Made by a program: the position numbers and the translations under genes. This document shows positions 1-10,831 of a stretch of 64,000 nucleotides of DNA, piece after piece. The notes below the pieces were generated by a model. It ran no database searches. It was not told where the DNA came from and worked only from the letters and a program-made list of their open reading frames with translations. Position 1 is the stretch's first letter. Each line of letters opens with the position of its first letter. This DNA comes from Cunninghamia lanceolata (Eukaryota; Streptophyta; Pinopsida; Cupressales; Cupressaceae), in assembly GCA_027924645.1 (NCBI GenBank), contig BSBN01001017.1:7714501-7778500 (forward strand), written 5' to 3'.

Positions 1-583
1 AACATGAACTGGACACAATCAAAAGACTTCCACAAGCTTGCCTGAATCACCAAGAACATCCACTCTACTTTTGCTTACTGAAATCTTTCTCTTTTTCATC
101 TGGAAGCTCAAGAACATAGTCTGTCATCATTGTCATATTGGAATGGATACTTCTGGACCTTCAGACCATGAACCAATTGAGTTGTCAATTTACATTGATA
201 TCCTAAACACTCCACCAAATCCACAGAACAAGATATTGTATTTCCGGATCTCACCAGACCTATCTATGTCACTCTATCACCTCTAAACATCTGCTAGAAC
301 CAGTTTTACTCAAGTGGCCATAACTCCTTCAGATCTTCATGCGGACCTCTCAAATCTTTACTGGCTCATCTTAAGACACATATCTACAAGCCCTTTGATG
401 CGTATCCTCTAATCTTCATCTTAGCTCAGATCTTTATCTCATTGTCTTCACTGTTTTTCTCTGTTCCTGATAGGACTAATTTTCTCAATATCCTCAGCAT
501 ACAACTCATCCAATCCTCATCGTCAATGCAACAGAAGTATGTTGACATAAATGACAACACCGGTTAGGCCCATACTTGCAATA
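1..583 (-). repeat. 3' LTR of the copia element (partial)
   Basis: Positions 1-583 match 5895-6476 with scattered substitutions, for example the shared run starting AACATGAACTGGACACAATC. The match stops at the word CTTGCAATA, after which this copy continues into a pyrimidine-rich tract (a polypurine tract on the minus strand) and the other into flanking DNA. That is the expected layout for the 3' LTR of a minus-strand element. Confidence 0.9.
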
Positions 584-910
584 ATCTCCCCCTTTGTCAT
601 TGATGGCAACATATGATTTGAAAAATTGTTTTAACCATCAAGACAAGAACTTCTCCTCACTGACTGACATAACTCCCAACAACAACCATTCACATTTCTT
701 CTCTTCTTTTACTGCTCCCCCTTTGATCAGCAACCACTTTTTGTTTTTCACATGTCTTTTCTTCCCCTTTGACATCAATGGCAAAGGGCACATACTTGCA
801 CCACTTCAGAGTCATACCAGCTGCTCCCTCTGAGTAGCAACTTCCCATCATCAATCCAGACCACAAGATATGACTATGAGATCCACCGAACTGATGCACA
901 TCAGTACACC
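584..910 (-). other. copia 3' untranslated stretch with polypurine tract
   Basis: There is no coding sequence. Immediately inside the LTR, 584-596 reads on the minus strand as a purine run of the CAAAGGGGGAGAT type, the expected primer for plus-strand DNA synthesis. A second similar tract lies near 715-725. Both are followed by words of the form 'TTGCCATTGATGTCAAAGG', which also occur at copia LTR borders. Confidence 0.7.
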
Positions 911-1744
911 TTAATTTAGAACTAGAGGGGTAATGACCCCTAACTTCTTCCTGAGATACTTAAAAGAGTCCTTAGGTAGAGGTTTAGTAAAAATATCTAC
1001 AATTTGACCCTTGGAAGGCACAAACTCCAATCTAACTTCATTCTTGTTCACTTGCTCTCTCAAAAAGTGAAACTTGATGGATATATGTTTTGTCTTTGAA
1101 TGCAACACCAGATTTTTTGATATATTTATTGCACTTGAGTTATCACAGAACATTGTGATAGGTTCATCATACTCCACTCTGATGTCTCTTAGCATTTGCT
1201 TCATCCACAGTACTTGAGTGCAACTACCTGCTACTACAATATATTCTGCTTCTGCAGTGGACATAGATATTGTCTCTTGTTTCTTGCTCAGCCAAGAAAC
1301 TAATCTTTTCCCCAAAAAGAATGCTCTACCACTGGTACTCTTCTGGTCATCCACATCTCCTGCCCAATCCACATCTGTATAGGCATGAAGAGAGAAATCA
1401 TGATCTCTGGGGTACCATAATCCATACTCAACTGTCCCTTTTAGATATCTAAGAATCCTCTTGATTGCCATGACATGAGATTCTCTAGGATCAATTTGGA
1501 ATCTAGCAACAAGACCAACAAAATTCATAATGTTAGGTCTAGTTTGAGTGAGATACAATAATCCTCCAATCATTGACCTATACTTTTTCTTATCAGCCTT
1601 AGGAGAGTCATCATCTTTGCTCAATTTACATCCAGTTGCCATGGGAGTGCTCATTGATTTAGAGTCTTCCATCCCAAATTTCTTCAACAATTCTTTCACA
1701 TATTTGGTCTGTGAAATGAAGATTCCTTTCTTTGTTTGAGTGAT
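911..1744 (-). pseudogene. copia pol: C-terminal RT and RNase H
   Basis: The longest open piece (262 codons, 911-1699) carries the end of the copia RT (KYRSMIGGLLYLTQTRPNI) followed by RNase H, with ADVDWAGD-like residues (TDVDWAGD), STAEAEY and the CDNSSAI to TKHI block. RNase H removes the RNA of the RNA/DNA hybrid during reverse transcription. The frame ends with LVLN close to the 3' LTR, the usual C-terminus position. A stop separates it from the upstream RT piece at about 1740. The domain itself looks well preserved. Confidence 0.9.
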
Positions 1745-2611
1745 TTACAGACCCAAGAAGAAATTCATTTCCCCAAACATGGACATCTTAAATTCACTTT
1801 TAATTTGATTTGCAAAGGTTTTGTACATACTATCTCTTCCTCCAAAAATGATATCATCAACAAACACTTCAACAATTAAGATGTTTTCATGATAAATTTT
1901 GAAGTACAAGTTACTGTCAGCAGTACCTTTGTTGAAACCAATCTTCAAAAGTTGCTTATCCAATCTTTCATACTAGGCTCTTGGGGCTTGTTTGAGTCTA
2001 CACAATGCTTTCTTCAACTTGCAGACCATATCACCATGATCAGACAATTAGAATCCATCCGGTTACTCAATGTATACTTCTTCCAAGTCACCATTCAGGA
2101 AGGCAGAATTGACATCCATCTGATATACTTTAAAATCCTTGAAGGCAGCAAAGGCAAGAAATAATCTTATTGCTGCAATCCTTGCCACTGGAGCAAAAGT
2201 TTCTTCAAAATCAACTCCTTCTACTTGAGAGTAACCCTTGTAGATCAATCTGACTTTGTTTCTGACTACTTCACCATCTTCATTCAGTTTATTCCGGAAG
2301 ACCCATTTGGTTCCAATCACATTCTTGTTTTTCAGTCTGGGAACAAGATCCCAAGTGTGATTTTTCTCAATTTGCATCAGTTCTTCCTCCATTGCTTTAG
2401 TCCAATTTTCATCATTGCATGCTTCATTGACTGTTTTTGGTTCAATCTTTGAAATTAGACAATACTCTTCTGAATCTTGAGAAATCTTTCTTCTTGTTTG
2501 AACACCTTTTCTTTTATCACCTATGATATGATCTTCAGAGTAATTTATGCTTACATACCTAGGAATTTTGGGAATTTCTTGCACTTTTGTTTCTTGAATA
2601 GGTTCATTCAA
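1745..2611 (-). pseudogene. copia pol: reverse transcriptase
   Basis: There are two open pieces, 2063-2611 and 1745-1963. The first has the copia RT entry region ([20 protein letters not shown], then [11 protein letters not shown] and [16 protein letters not shown]). The second has the catalytic FVDDIIFGG box, the copia version of YVDD with F for Y, followed by MFGEMNFFLGL. About 100 bp between them (1964-2062) is still RT-like but broken. RT copies the element RNA into DNA in the cytoplasmic particle. It cannot make a full protein as it stands. Confidence 0.92.
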
Positions 2612-4075
2612 ACTTATCTCTTCTTCCTAATTCACTCGATCAGTCTGGATCTGAATTTTAGAAGGGGCTTAGACTCCTTCGACCAGAACATCATTCTAAT
2701 CATCTTCATCATATTCATAAAACCTTGAGGGTTTTTCAATACTTTCATCAACCTTCACATTTGTACTTTCTATAATCTTTCTCAATCTCTTGTTATAACA
2801 CCAGTATGCTTTGCTTTGAGTAGAATAACCCAAGAATATTCCTTCATCACTTCTAGCATCAAATTTTCCTAGATCTTCATCTCTTTTAATGTAACTTTTT
2901 CTACCAAAGACTCTGAATTACTTCATAGTGGGAGTGATGCCAAACCAAAATTCATAAGGAGTCTTATCGGTGTTCCTTCTGATTTGTACTCGATTGAGAG
3001 TATAGACTGCAGTGCTTACAACTTCTCTCCAATAGATCTAAGGAACATTTACTTCCATCATCATGGTTCTAGATGCTTCCTAGATGGTCTGGTTCTTTCT
3101 CTCCACTACTCCATTCTGCTGTGGAGTCCTCGGAGCAGACAACTGTCTTTTTATCCCATGTTTCTCACAGAATTCTATGAACTCACCGGATGTGAATTCT
3201 CCACCTCTATCAAACCTCAGAAATTTTATGTTCAAACTGGTTTCATTCTCTACCACAGCCTTGAATATTTTGAATTTCTCAAGAGCCTCAGATTTCTCTT
3301 TCAGAAAAGTCACCCACATCATCCACGAGTGGTCCTCAATTAATAACATGAAGTATCTATCACCTTGCACACTCCTGATTCTTGTCAGACCACATAGATC
3401 AGTATGAACTAAGTCCAATAATCTGGTAGAAGATTGTTCCTTACTTTTGAATGAGACTCTACTTTGTTTACCCAACTGACATTCTTTGCACAAACTATTA
3501 GTAGGTTTCACCAATCTTGAAAGATCTCTTACAGCCTGAGTGTTGCTTATCTTGATGATATTATCAAAATTCACATGACACATTCTCCTATGCCACAACC
3601 AACTCTGATCAATTTGAGAAAATAAACAACTTTTGCCAGTACCAACCAAGTGGAAGATATTACCTTTTGTTTCAATACTGGATGCAATCTCTATTCTAAA
3701 ACTTTCAAAGATCTTACCTTTTCCATTTTTGAATTTGAGATCATAGCCTTTGTCCACCAATTGTCCAACACTGAGAAGATTGTGCTTTAGACCTTCAACA
3801 TATAGAACATTACCGATTTTGTTCTTTCCATCAAAAGAAATAGTTCCTCTTCCTTTGATCTTGCTGGCAGAATTATCACCAAATTTTACAACTCCTCCTT
3901 CATATCTTTCCAAATCTATGAACTTATTTTTATCACCTGTCATATGGTGGGAGCATCCACTGTCAATGACCCAATCATCCTTTTCTTCAACTTGGGTAGC
4001 CAGAGCTCTTTCTACCATTTTATGATTGACAGATTTAGAGGGCATTGGATCTTCTTCCTTAATGGTAATAAACAC
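2612..4075 (-). pseudogene. copia pol: protease and integrase
   Basis: The 331-codon open piece at 3080-4075 begins with the aspartic protease site (WVIDSGCSHHMTGD) and runs into the GAG-pre-integrase zinc region (WLWHRRMCHVNF then CKECQLGKQ). The integrase core follows: HTDLCG, FLRFDRGGEF and the glutamate in QQNGVVERKN, so all three D, D, E catalytic residues are visible. From 3079 down to 2612 the frame is broken, but SH3-like residues (KAYWCYNKRL) survive. Protease cuts the polyprotein; integrase inserts the cDNA. Confidence 0.92.
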
Positions 4076-4995
4076 CCAGTCACTTTTGGATTTGTTTCCT
4101 GTCTCTGATTCATCATCTGTTACTCCTTCATCATCATCTTCATGAACATAGTAACATTTCTTTTAGAATATTAATCTATTAGGATTTGGTCTTGAAATAT
4201 TTCTAGACATCTTGAGGGAAAGTGACCAATATTATTGCAATTAAAACATTTAAAAGGCAATTTCCCTTCATACTTACTGGATCCTCTTGGCAGTCTTTTT
4301 GCAATAAGGGCTTCAAGTTGAATAGTTTCTACTTCATCTTCTTCCAAATCTTTTCTTTCTTTTTCATACCATGATAGTTTTGAAGAGTTCTCTCCCTAAT
4401 CAAACTTTTGTTTTCCTTTTACAGAGGCACTAGCTTTAAATGTAGATTCAGTCTAGGGGGGTGCATCTCCAAACTCTTCCAATTCAAATGCAGCCAATTT
4501 ACTAACCAATTGATCTCTTGTGATATTTGAAAAAGATTTGAATTCTTCAATAGCAATAACCTTGTACTTATAAGAATCAAGAAGGGATCTGAGAACTTTG
4601 GCAACAATCTCATCTTCATCCAAGATTCCATCAACACATCTAATGCCACAAACAAGCTCATTTACTCTTGGCATAAATGTAGTGATATTTTCATCTTCTC
4701 TCATCTTTAGTTTTTTGAATTTTCCTTTCAGACTCTGTAGCTTGGCACATTTAACATACTTGTCTCCTTCATGCAGAAGTTCCAATTTTTGCCAAATCTC
4801 ATATGTAGTTTTTAGATCAATAACATTTGTCAACTCTGAATTAGATAATGCACTTAGAAGAGCTTCTTTAGTCTGAAGATTGTTTTCAGCATCTCTAATT
4901 TCATCTATGGTACTCGGACCATTCTGTGGAGGAACATACTGCTTTGAATCCATGACCCAATACTGCATTCCCATACATTGCAAGTGATATTCCAT
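4076..4995 (-). pseudogene. copia gag (UBN2-type) with CCHC zinc knuckle
   Basis: The open piece 4453-4995 (180 codons) is a copia Gag of the UBN2 type: an N-terminal MEYHLQCMGMQYWVMDSK and internal WQKLELLHEGDKYVKCAKLQ and LKMREDENITTFMPRVNEL. After a break near 4440, the zinc knuckle is readable at 4207-4248 as CFNCNNIGHFPSRC (CX2CX4HX4C). Gag forms the virus-like particle and binds RNA. The start near 4995 is the first ATG about 110 bp from the primer binding site. Stops at about 4400 and 4160 break the frame. Confidence 0.9.
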
Positions 4996-5102
4996 GCAAC
5001 TTTTTCAAAGAGTGAAATTGATTCCATCAAACCTTAGACTATCTTTCTTATAGGATGACATCTTGGATCTCCTCAAGCAGTTAAGCTCCTTTTAGAGAAA
5101 CT

Positions 5103-5116
5103 TGGCTCTGATGCCA
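5103..5116 (-). other. copia primer binding site
   Basis: The minus strand reads TGGCATCAGAGCCA, close to the plant initiator-methionine tRNA complement (TGGTATCAGAGC). It lies 2 bp inside the LTR edge at 5119. This fixes the direction of the element and the 5' LTR border. Confidence 0.85.
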
Positions 5117-5118
5117 AT

Positions 5119-6476
5119 TGTTAGATTCAAGACAAACAACTGAGAGGGGGGGTGAATTAGTTGTCTAAAACTTTCTTCCAATTAATTACTTAAATCCTTC
5201 TTGCAATTCAGCATCATACTAATAAATAAATCATGGAAACATAATACAACAATTCAAGAGCATAAACACATTAACACATATGACACCAAGATTTTAATGT
5301 GGAAAACCCGGTTAAGGGAAAAACCATGGGTTGACTAACCCAAGATTGTATTCTCTATTAAAAGAATAAGAAGAACAAATGGCACATGCCAATTAAGGCT
5401 CACTGCTCATAAGAGGCCCACTGCCTACAAGAGACACACTGTCTACAAAATAATAAATATTACATACTTGAACTGAAGAATAGCATCTTCACTATGCTTG
5501 AGTCAGTTCCAATTAAGATCAATACTTTTGCTCTACTTTTCACTCTGCTTCTCTCTACCACATACTCATCTCCACCTCATGTATTTGAGATGACTTCACA
5601 ACCTCTTATTTATACAACACATTTGACTTTGGAATAATCATCCAAGTCGGCATACATTACAGAGCAAATACATAAATATAATATGACTAATTAAAAAAGA
5701 GTTCACACAGATCAACATGCTATCAGCCACACAGATCTCAGACTTCAATCTTCCTTTAGGAACATGCTAATCTTCATAGAACATCTTCAAGATCATCTGC
5801 AGGATGTGTAACTCATTTGGTCAGCCAAACTTAAGAAGATCATCATCTGGAAGTAATTCTTCAATTATGAGCTCAATCTTCAATGCAGACCACCAACATG
5901 AACTGGACACAATCAAAAGACTTCACAAGCTTGCCTAAATCACCAAGAACATCCACTCTACTTCTACTTACTAAAATCTTTCTCTCCTTCATCCGGAAGC
6001 TCAAGAACATAGTCTGTCATCACTGTCATATTGGAATGGATGCTTGCAAACCTTCAAACCATGAACCAATTGAGTTGTAAATTCACATTGATATCCTAAA
6101 CACTCCACCAAATCCAAAGAACAAGATATTGTATTTCTAGATCTCATCGGACCTATCTGTGTCACTCTGTCACCTCTAAACATCTGCCAGAACCAGTTTA
6201 ACTCAAGTGGCCATAACTCCTTCAGATCTTCTCGTAGACCTCTCAAATCTTTATTGGATCATCTTAAGACACATATCTACAAGCCCTTTGATGCGCATCC
6301 TCTGATCTTCATCTTAGCTAGGATCTTTAGCTCATTATCTTCACTATTCTTCTCTATTCCTAATAGGACTAATTTTCTCAATATCCTTAACATTCAACTC
6401 ATCCAATCCTCATCATCAATGCAATAGGAGTATGTTGACATCAATGACAACACTAGTTAGGCCCATACTTGCAATA
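5119..6476 (-). repeat. 5' LTR of the copia element
   Basis: The 1.36-kb LTR starts TGTTAGATTC on the plus strand, directly beside the primer binding site, and ends at about CTTGCAATA. On the minus strand its U5 part holds an array of three imperfect 18-bp AGTG units (about 5394-5450), then TGGTTTTTCCCTTAACCGGG and a GTTTTCCAC word, then ATTCACCCCCCTCTC, a layout typical of copia LTRs. The right flank is the PMD pseudogene. Confidence 0.88.
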
Positions 6477-7490
6477 GGCCTCCTCATATGATGCAATGGG
6501 ACCCCACCTCAGTTTCTCTGCACAGGTCCTAGCAAATCAAGCCTACCCTTGTGGCCTGTCCTGCACTCTACCAAATTGCCTCTATACTCTACTGACAATT
6601 TGACACTCTAATATGTACCACGTCCTACCAATAAGCCACCGATTCTAGAAACAATATGGCAGCTCGTCAGCCTCATCCTCCCATACCTCGCAGTCTACGT
6701 ATGGGCGCCAGATAACTAGATCCACATTATCTAGCGCATGTCTCCAATACTGGAGCTTTCTTAGCTTGTGCTGGGAAATCATGCATGTATATCCGTAGCT
6801 ATAGGGCTCACCTTTTTGCCTATGAAAAATACATATCGGTCATGTGATTTTTATGTGCTCCAACAACCAAAATTGCAAAAGAGACACACCTACTAACAAG
6901 CTGGTCCCTCTGTGATACACAACCTGGTGTATATCCTTGTACAAGTGTGCTAGCATGCACACACCCCATGAGTATCGAGTCCCATTGGTAATCATGCTCT
7001 CTAGCACCCTCCCCTAGCCAATCAGGAACCCATGTGACCTCCTATCAGGGCATACTACGCCACTGATCGATCCTGCCACTATCCCTAGGAAGTAGTCATA
7101 GCAGTCATGAATGTCCTGCCATGAAATCACCTGCTCAACCAACTCTGGGTCATCAAAAACATGTCTGCACTCAGCTAATCCCGCATCATGTTGTGGATCA
7201 TACTCCACAAACTCTCCTAAATAGGAAGGTGCAAAATCATGTACACGTCCTCTAGAGTGATTGTGATCTCCCTAGTCGGTAGATGGAATGTCCCATCCTC
7301 ACTATGGAATCGCTCCACCGCTGCAGTCAACAACCCACGGTTTGCACAAACATCGGGCATGAAACAAATGTAATGCAGACCCATAGCACCAAGAGCCTCA
7401 TGGTCCATCTCTGTCAACATATACCACTACAACAATGATAAAGGGAACTGCTCTTGTGACATTAGGGTATCATGGATATCCTCCTATAAC
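6477..7490 (-). pseudogene. plant mobile domain (PMD, aminotransferase-like) pseudogene, truncated by copia insertion
   Basis: Read on the minus strand, 7490 down to 6477 keeps one nearly continuous frame. It begins with LLQWYM-like residues (one stop in place of Q), then GLHYICFMPDVCANRGLL, the hallmark PMD block with TFHLPTREITITLEDV and MILHLPI, then RYSWGV..LAHLY, LLQFWLLEHI and IWRPYVDCEVW near the C-terminus. The family includes MAIL1-type nuclear proteins and many transposon-borne copies. Most in-frame stops sit where Q or R is expected (TAG, TGA). The downstream end is cut at 6477 by the copia LTR, so the C-terminus is missing. A transposon-carried PMD copy is as likely as a host gene. 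Confidence 0.8.
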
Positions 7491-8430
7491 CAGGCAAAGC
7501 ATAGTGTCAAAGAAATCCATATCCAAGCAAAACCTACTCAAAGCAATCAAACTATCCTATCATTGACTTAACATATCAAATTAATCAAAACATCATATCA
7601 TCTCTTGACTAGATTCTCGGTAATCTTAGAAATCGCATATCAATTGATGCATCGACCAAGGTGCCAATTGGGTTAATTTTGTTAAGGCAACTAACTATCC
7701 TAGTGTAAATGCACCAAACCAAGTGGCAAATGCGCCAATCCATATCAGATGCACTGCTTCACCGTGAATGTACCAGTACTTGACATGTATGCATCGTTCT
7801 AACACATGCGCCACTTTTTGTGTCACATGCACAGTTCCACAGTGGATGTACCAATTCCTGGCCTATATCCATTATATGCACCGTAAGATCACTTAGATGC
7901 ATGATTTCATGGCATATGTGCCATTTAGGGACACATATGCACCGAACTGCAGTTCGGCGCATCTATCCTAGCTATTTTTCCTAAGCATTTATGGGCCTAA
8001 TAAATGACTTTTAGCGAGATTTGATGAACTACATACTGGTGGTCCTACCTTAGGTGGCCGATCGATCCATCAAACTGGCTCAAAATAGTGCTCCTTGCAT
8101 GGAATATCTATATCTCTGTCGACTGCTCTAGCTCCTCTACTCTCCTAAGCTCTCAAAGACCAATCAACTGAGGACAAGTGTGTAAATGAATAGGACTTGT
8201 GGACCTAGCTCCTATATATAGCAAGTGAACCATAGCTGATTGTGTGACAACTGTGACTACTTCCCATATCTGATCCTCCAAACCATGTCCTGTCTTTCTC
8301 CATCCTAACTCGCTTTCCACCTTCTTCTTCGTGAGATTGTCCGTCTCACACTTTCTGCCTTCTTCTCATCCAATCTCTCGAGGGGGCATCCTATCGTTAA
8401 TCTTGTACCAGGGGCAAACTAGGGCATGTA
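7491..8430. other. non-coding region upstream of the PMD pseudogene
   Basis: No coding sequence is supported. From about 7650 to 7962 there is a degenerate run of ATGCACC/ATGCGCC words. At 8211-8219 there is a TATATATAG element readable on either strand, which could be the core promoter of the minus-strand PMD gene about 700 bp away. The rest (7970-8430) is unremarkable sequence with pyrimidine-rich stretches. Confidence 0.5.
7650..7962. repeat. degenerate short tandem repeat based on ATGCACC
   Basis: On the minus strand the word GGTGCAT or GGCGCAT recurs roughly every 20-30 bp (for example at 7697, 7730, 7797, 7868 and 7937), separated by words such as TGGCACAT. The array ends in an imperfect palindrome at 7937-7962 whose centre (7942-7957) is a perfect 16-bp dyad. 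Confidence 0.55.
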
Positions 8431-9490
8431 TCATTGTTGAAAATTCTTATTCTTTGAAACAACGTGATAAAACACATTGCATCAAAGAGGGGCAAAATAT
8501 ATACACCTAAAAATAACATGACTCTAGCTAAATAAATATTTTAAATATTTATTTCATCTTAATATTCCTCTATCATTAAATAAATAAAACAATTTATTTA
8601 TTTGATTCATTTTCTCCCATTAATTGAATAAATTACATTTATTTAATTAATTCCATAAATATCAACTTTATTCTTCTAAAAACAATTAAATAATTTTAAT
8701 TATTTAATTAAATCATTCATTCTTCCAAATTTAAATAAAATGTAAATTTATTTAAATAAAATCTTAATCTCCAAAAATAAAATATAATTAAATATTTTAT
8801 TTATTCTTCCAAATCATGTGCAAGTAATTAAATAAATTTATTTATTTAATTTTGCTTTCTTATCTTCCAAAATCTTCTAAAAATAAATTCTTCTTGTCAT
8901 AAAAAAGAAAAAGCTAAGTTAACTGATTTAAAGCTATCAACAAAACTCTTAAATTAGAAAAATATATTCTAGATTAAGAAATAAAAGCTCATCCTCATCA
9001 AGAAAATAGTTAACTCAACAAAGCATCCTTTTGAATGACACATGTCCTTCTATTCATGCACATTCTCTCAAACATCCTTTACCATTGATCTTCTCTCACA
9101 CAATCCTATAAATACCCCTCTATTCTTCCATTTCAAAATCAACAAGCTTTCAAGTAAACTTATGCTACAAAATCCATATCACGCCATTGGCACCCCCACT
9201 ATCACATCCTTTATTATCCATTTTACATTTTGTTGAAGCTCACCTTCAATACAATAAAGTATCCAAGCCATTTCTCTTTTGCCATCTTGAGGAATCAAAG
9301 CAAGGAAGCAAGCTTCCTGAGGGTTGTATTCATCACCGAAGATCAAACGGGAATAGGTGAACAATGGAAATTGTGAGGTAAGAAAGGTTGTAAGTATCAC
9401 TTTCTTATTTTAATCTTCTTTACTTGCACATTCCATTGATGTTTTTGGGTTTTTGTAATTCATTTTATTATCCCATTTTACCCATTATAG
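8431..9490 (+). promoter_or_regulatory. AT-rich region with TATA box and intron-like leader before gag
   Basis: 8500-8900 is strongly AT-rich with many TATTTAATT and AAATAAAT words and no gene. CCTATAAATACCCC at about 9105-9118 is a good TATA box on the plus strand. Downstream, GAGGTAAGAAAGG (about 9376) and CATTATAG followed by ATGGAATTG (9491) look like a splice donor and acceptor in the leader of the gag frame. No LTR and no tRNA-type primer binding site was found here. Promoter and intron are inferences. Confidence 0.4.
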
Positions 9491-10495
9491 ATGGAATTGA
9501 TGAGAATAATGCGAATTCATTTGGATGCTGTTGAGGAAGATAGGTGAAGGGGATTTACACCCAGACCTAATGTTGAAAGTGATGATGAGGAATAATTTCA
9601 ATCTATTGAACAAATTGGCAAAACCCTAGAAGGTAATGAAGAAGAAAAATCAGATCAGATAAAGCTATTGTGAGCTATTTCAAAGATTGGAAAAAGACCT
9701 AGAGTTTATGTTCTGAACTATACTGGTAATTTGAATCCTAAAGAATATATTGATTGGATAAATGATATGGAAGAATACTTTGAATATGAGGAAATTGAAG
9801 ATTCAGAGAAGGTGAAATTTAAAAAGACAAAGTTGAAAGGACATGCTACTATATGGTGGAAAGAAGTTTAGTTGGAAAGAAATAGGAGAGGAAAAGAAAA
9901 GATTACAAAGTGGGACTAGATGGTGACAAAGTTGAAGAATCAATTCATACTTGCTGACTATGAGTTAGAGCTGTTGAAAAGATTGCAGAACCTAAGACAG
10001 AAGGAGAAATTTGTGGAGTACACTGGAGAATTTCATAAGATGATCATAAGGACATGACATAGTGAAGCAAGCAAGGAGAAAGTGGCAAGATACATCAATG
10101 GACTGAGATTGAACATTCAAAAAGAACTAAGCTTGGTAACGATGACATCTTTAGAAGAAGCATATCAATTTTCCCTGAAAGTTGAAGAGAAGATGAATAA
10201 GAAGCATGATCAAAGACAGAGAGGTAGAGGATGTAAATTTCAGAGAGGTAAAACATTTTTCGGATGTGATAGATCATCTATGGAGCAGAACAAGTTTGAC
10301 AACCTAGTTAAGAAAGATGACAGAGATAACAATGCTTACCAGAGAGATGACAAATTTTTCTATTGGAGAGGAAACCCTAGTGGATACCGGAATAAAGGAT
10401 ACAAAAGAGAAGGAAGAGGATTTGATAAGAGGACATTCAGAGGTACTTGTTTCAAGTGTGGTGGTGAAGGACATAGAGCATTTGAATGTAATTAG
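9491..10495 (+). pseudogene. gypsy (chromovirus) gag with CCHC knuckle
   Basis: The frame starting at ATG 9491 stays in register to 10495 but has stops (TGA, TAA, TAG) in the first 600 bp. It has the retrotransposon Gag core (YIDWINDMEEYFEYEEIED, then KLKGHATIWWKEV, then KVARYINGLRLNIQKEL) and a basic linker. The zinc knuckle CFKCGGEGHRAFEC (CX2CX4HX4C) is near 10446-10490. From 10082 it is open for 137 codons. It matches gag of elements A and B (56449-57798 and 52721-53840) in layout, so it belongs to the same chromovirus group. Confidence 0.9.
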
Positions 10496-10499
10496 GGTA

Positions 10500-10831
10500 G
10501 TACAAGCAAGAAGACAGAGAACAGTGGAAGAGCAACCTATGTTGAAGAAGAACCTGTTGGATCACCTAGTTCTATTTGTAAATTGGAGAAAGGAGAATCA
10601 TTGGTGATGAGGAGAGCACTATCTCAAACAAAGACAAATGAGGAACCATCACAGAGGAAAATTCTATTCAGAACTAGATGCAAATCTGGAGGTAAGTGTT
10701 GTAAAGTTGTAATTGATAGTGGTAGTTCAGATAACTTAGTTTCAGAGGAGATGGTGACTAAGCTGAAGTTGGAAAGATTGAAACACCCTAAGCCCTATCA
10801 AATAGCATGGATTTAGTATGATCATAAGGTA
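10500..10831 (+). pseudogene. gypsy protease region
   Basis: The frame 10583-10816 carries a linker (NEEPSQRKILFRTRCK) like those of elements A and B, followed by the aspartic protease site VVIDSGSSDNLVSEEMV (DSG triad). Protease would mature the Gag-Pol polyprotein. A stop at about 10814 separates it from the RT frame. Confidence 0.85.

Larger units (their letters stand above)
1..6476 (-). mobile_element. Ty1/copia LTR retrotransposon, degenerate, left LTR cut by window edge
   Basis: On the minus strand the order is LTR (5119-6476), primer binding site, gag, protease, integrase, RT, RNase H, polypurine tract, LTR (1-583). The PR-IN-RT-RH order identifies the copia superfamily. Window position 1 aligns with 5895, so about 775 bp of the left LTR lies outside. 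The reading frame is broken by several stops and frameshifts, so the element is non-functional. Its right end lies inside a plant mobile domain pseudogene. Confidence 0.95.

Noticed and set aside
7759..7962. 67-codon minus-strand frame with recurring Cys and His
   Set aside because: The Cys/His pattern comes from the ATGCACC repeat and is not a zinc finger.
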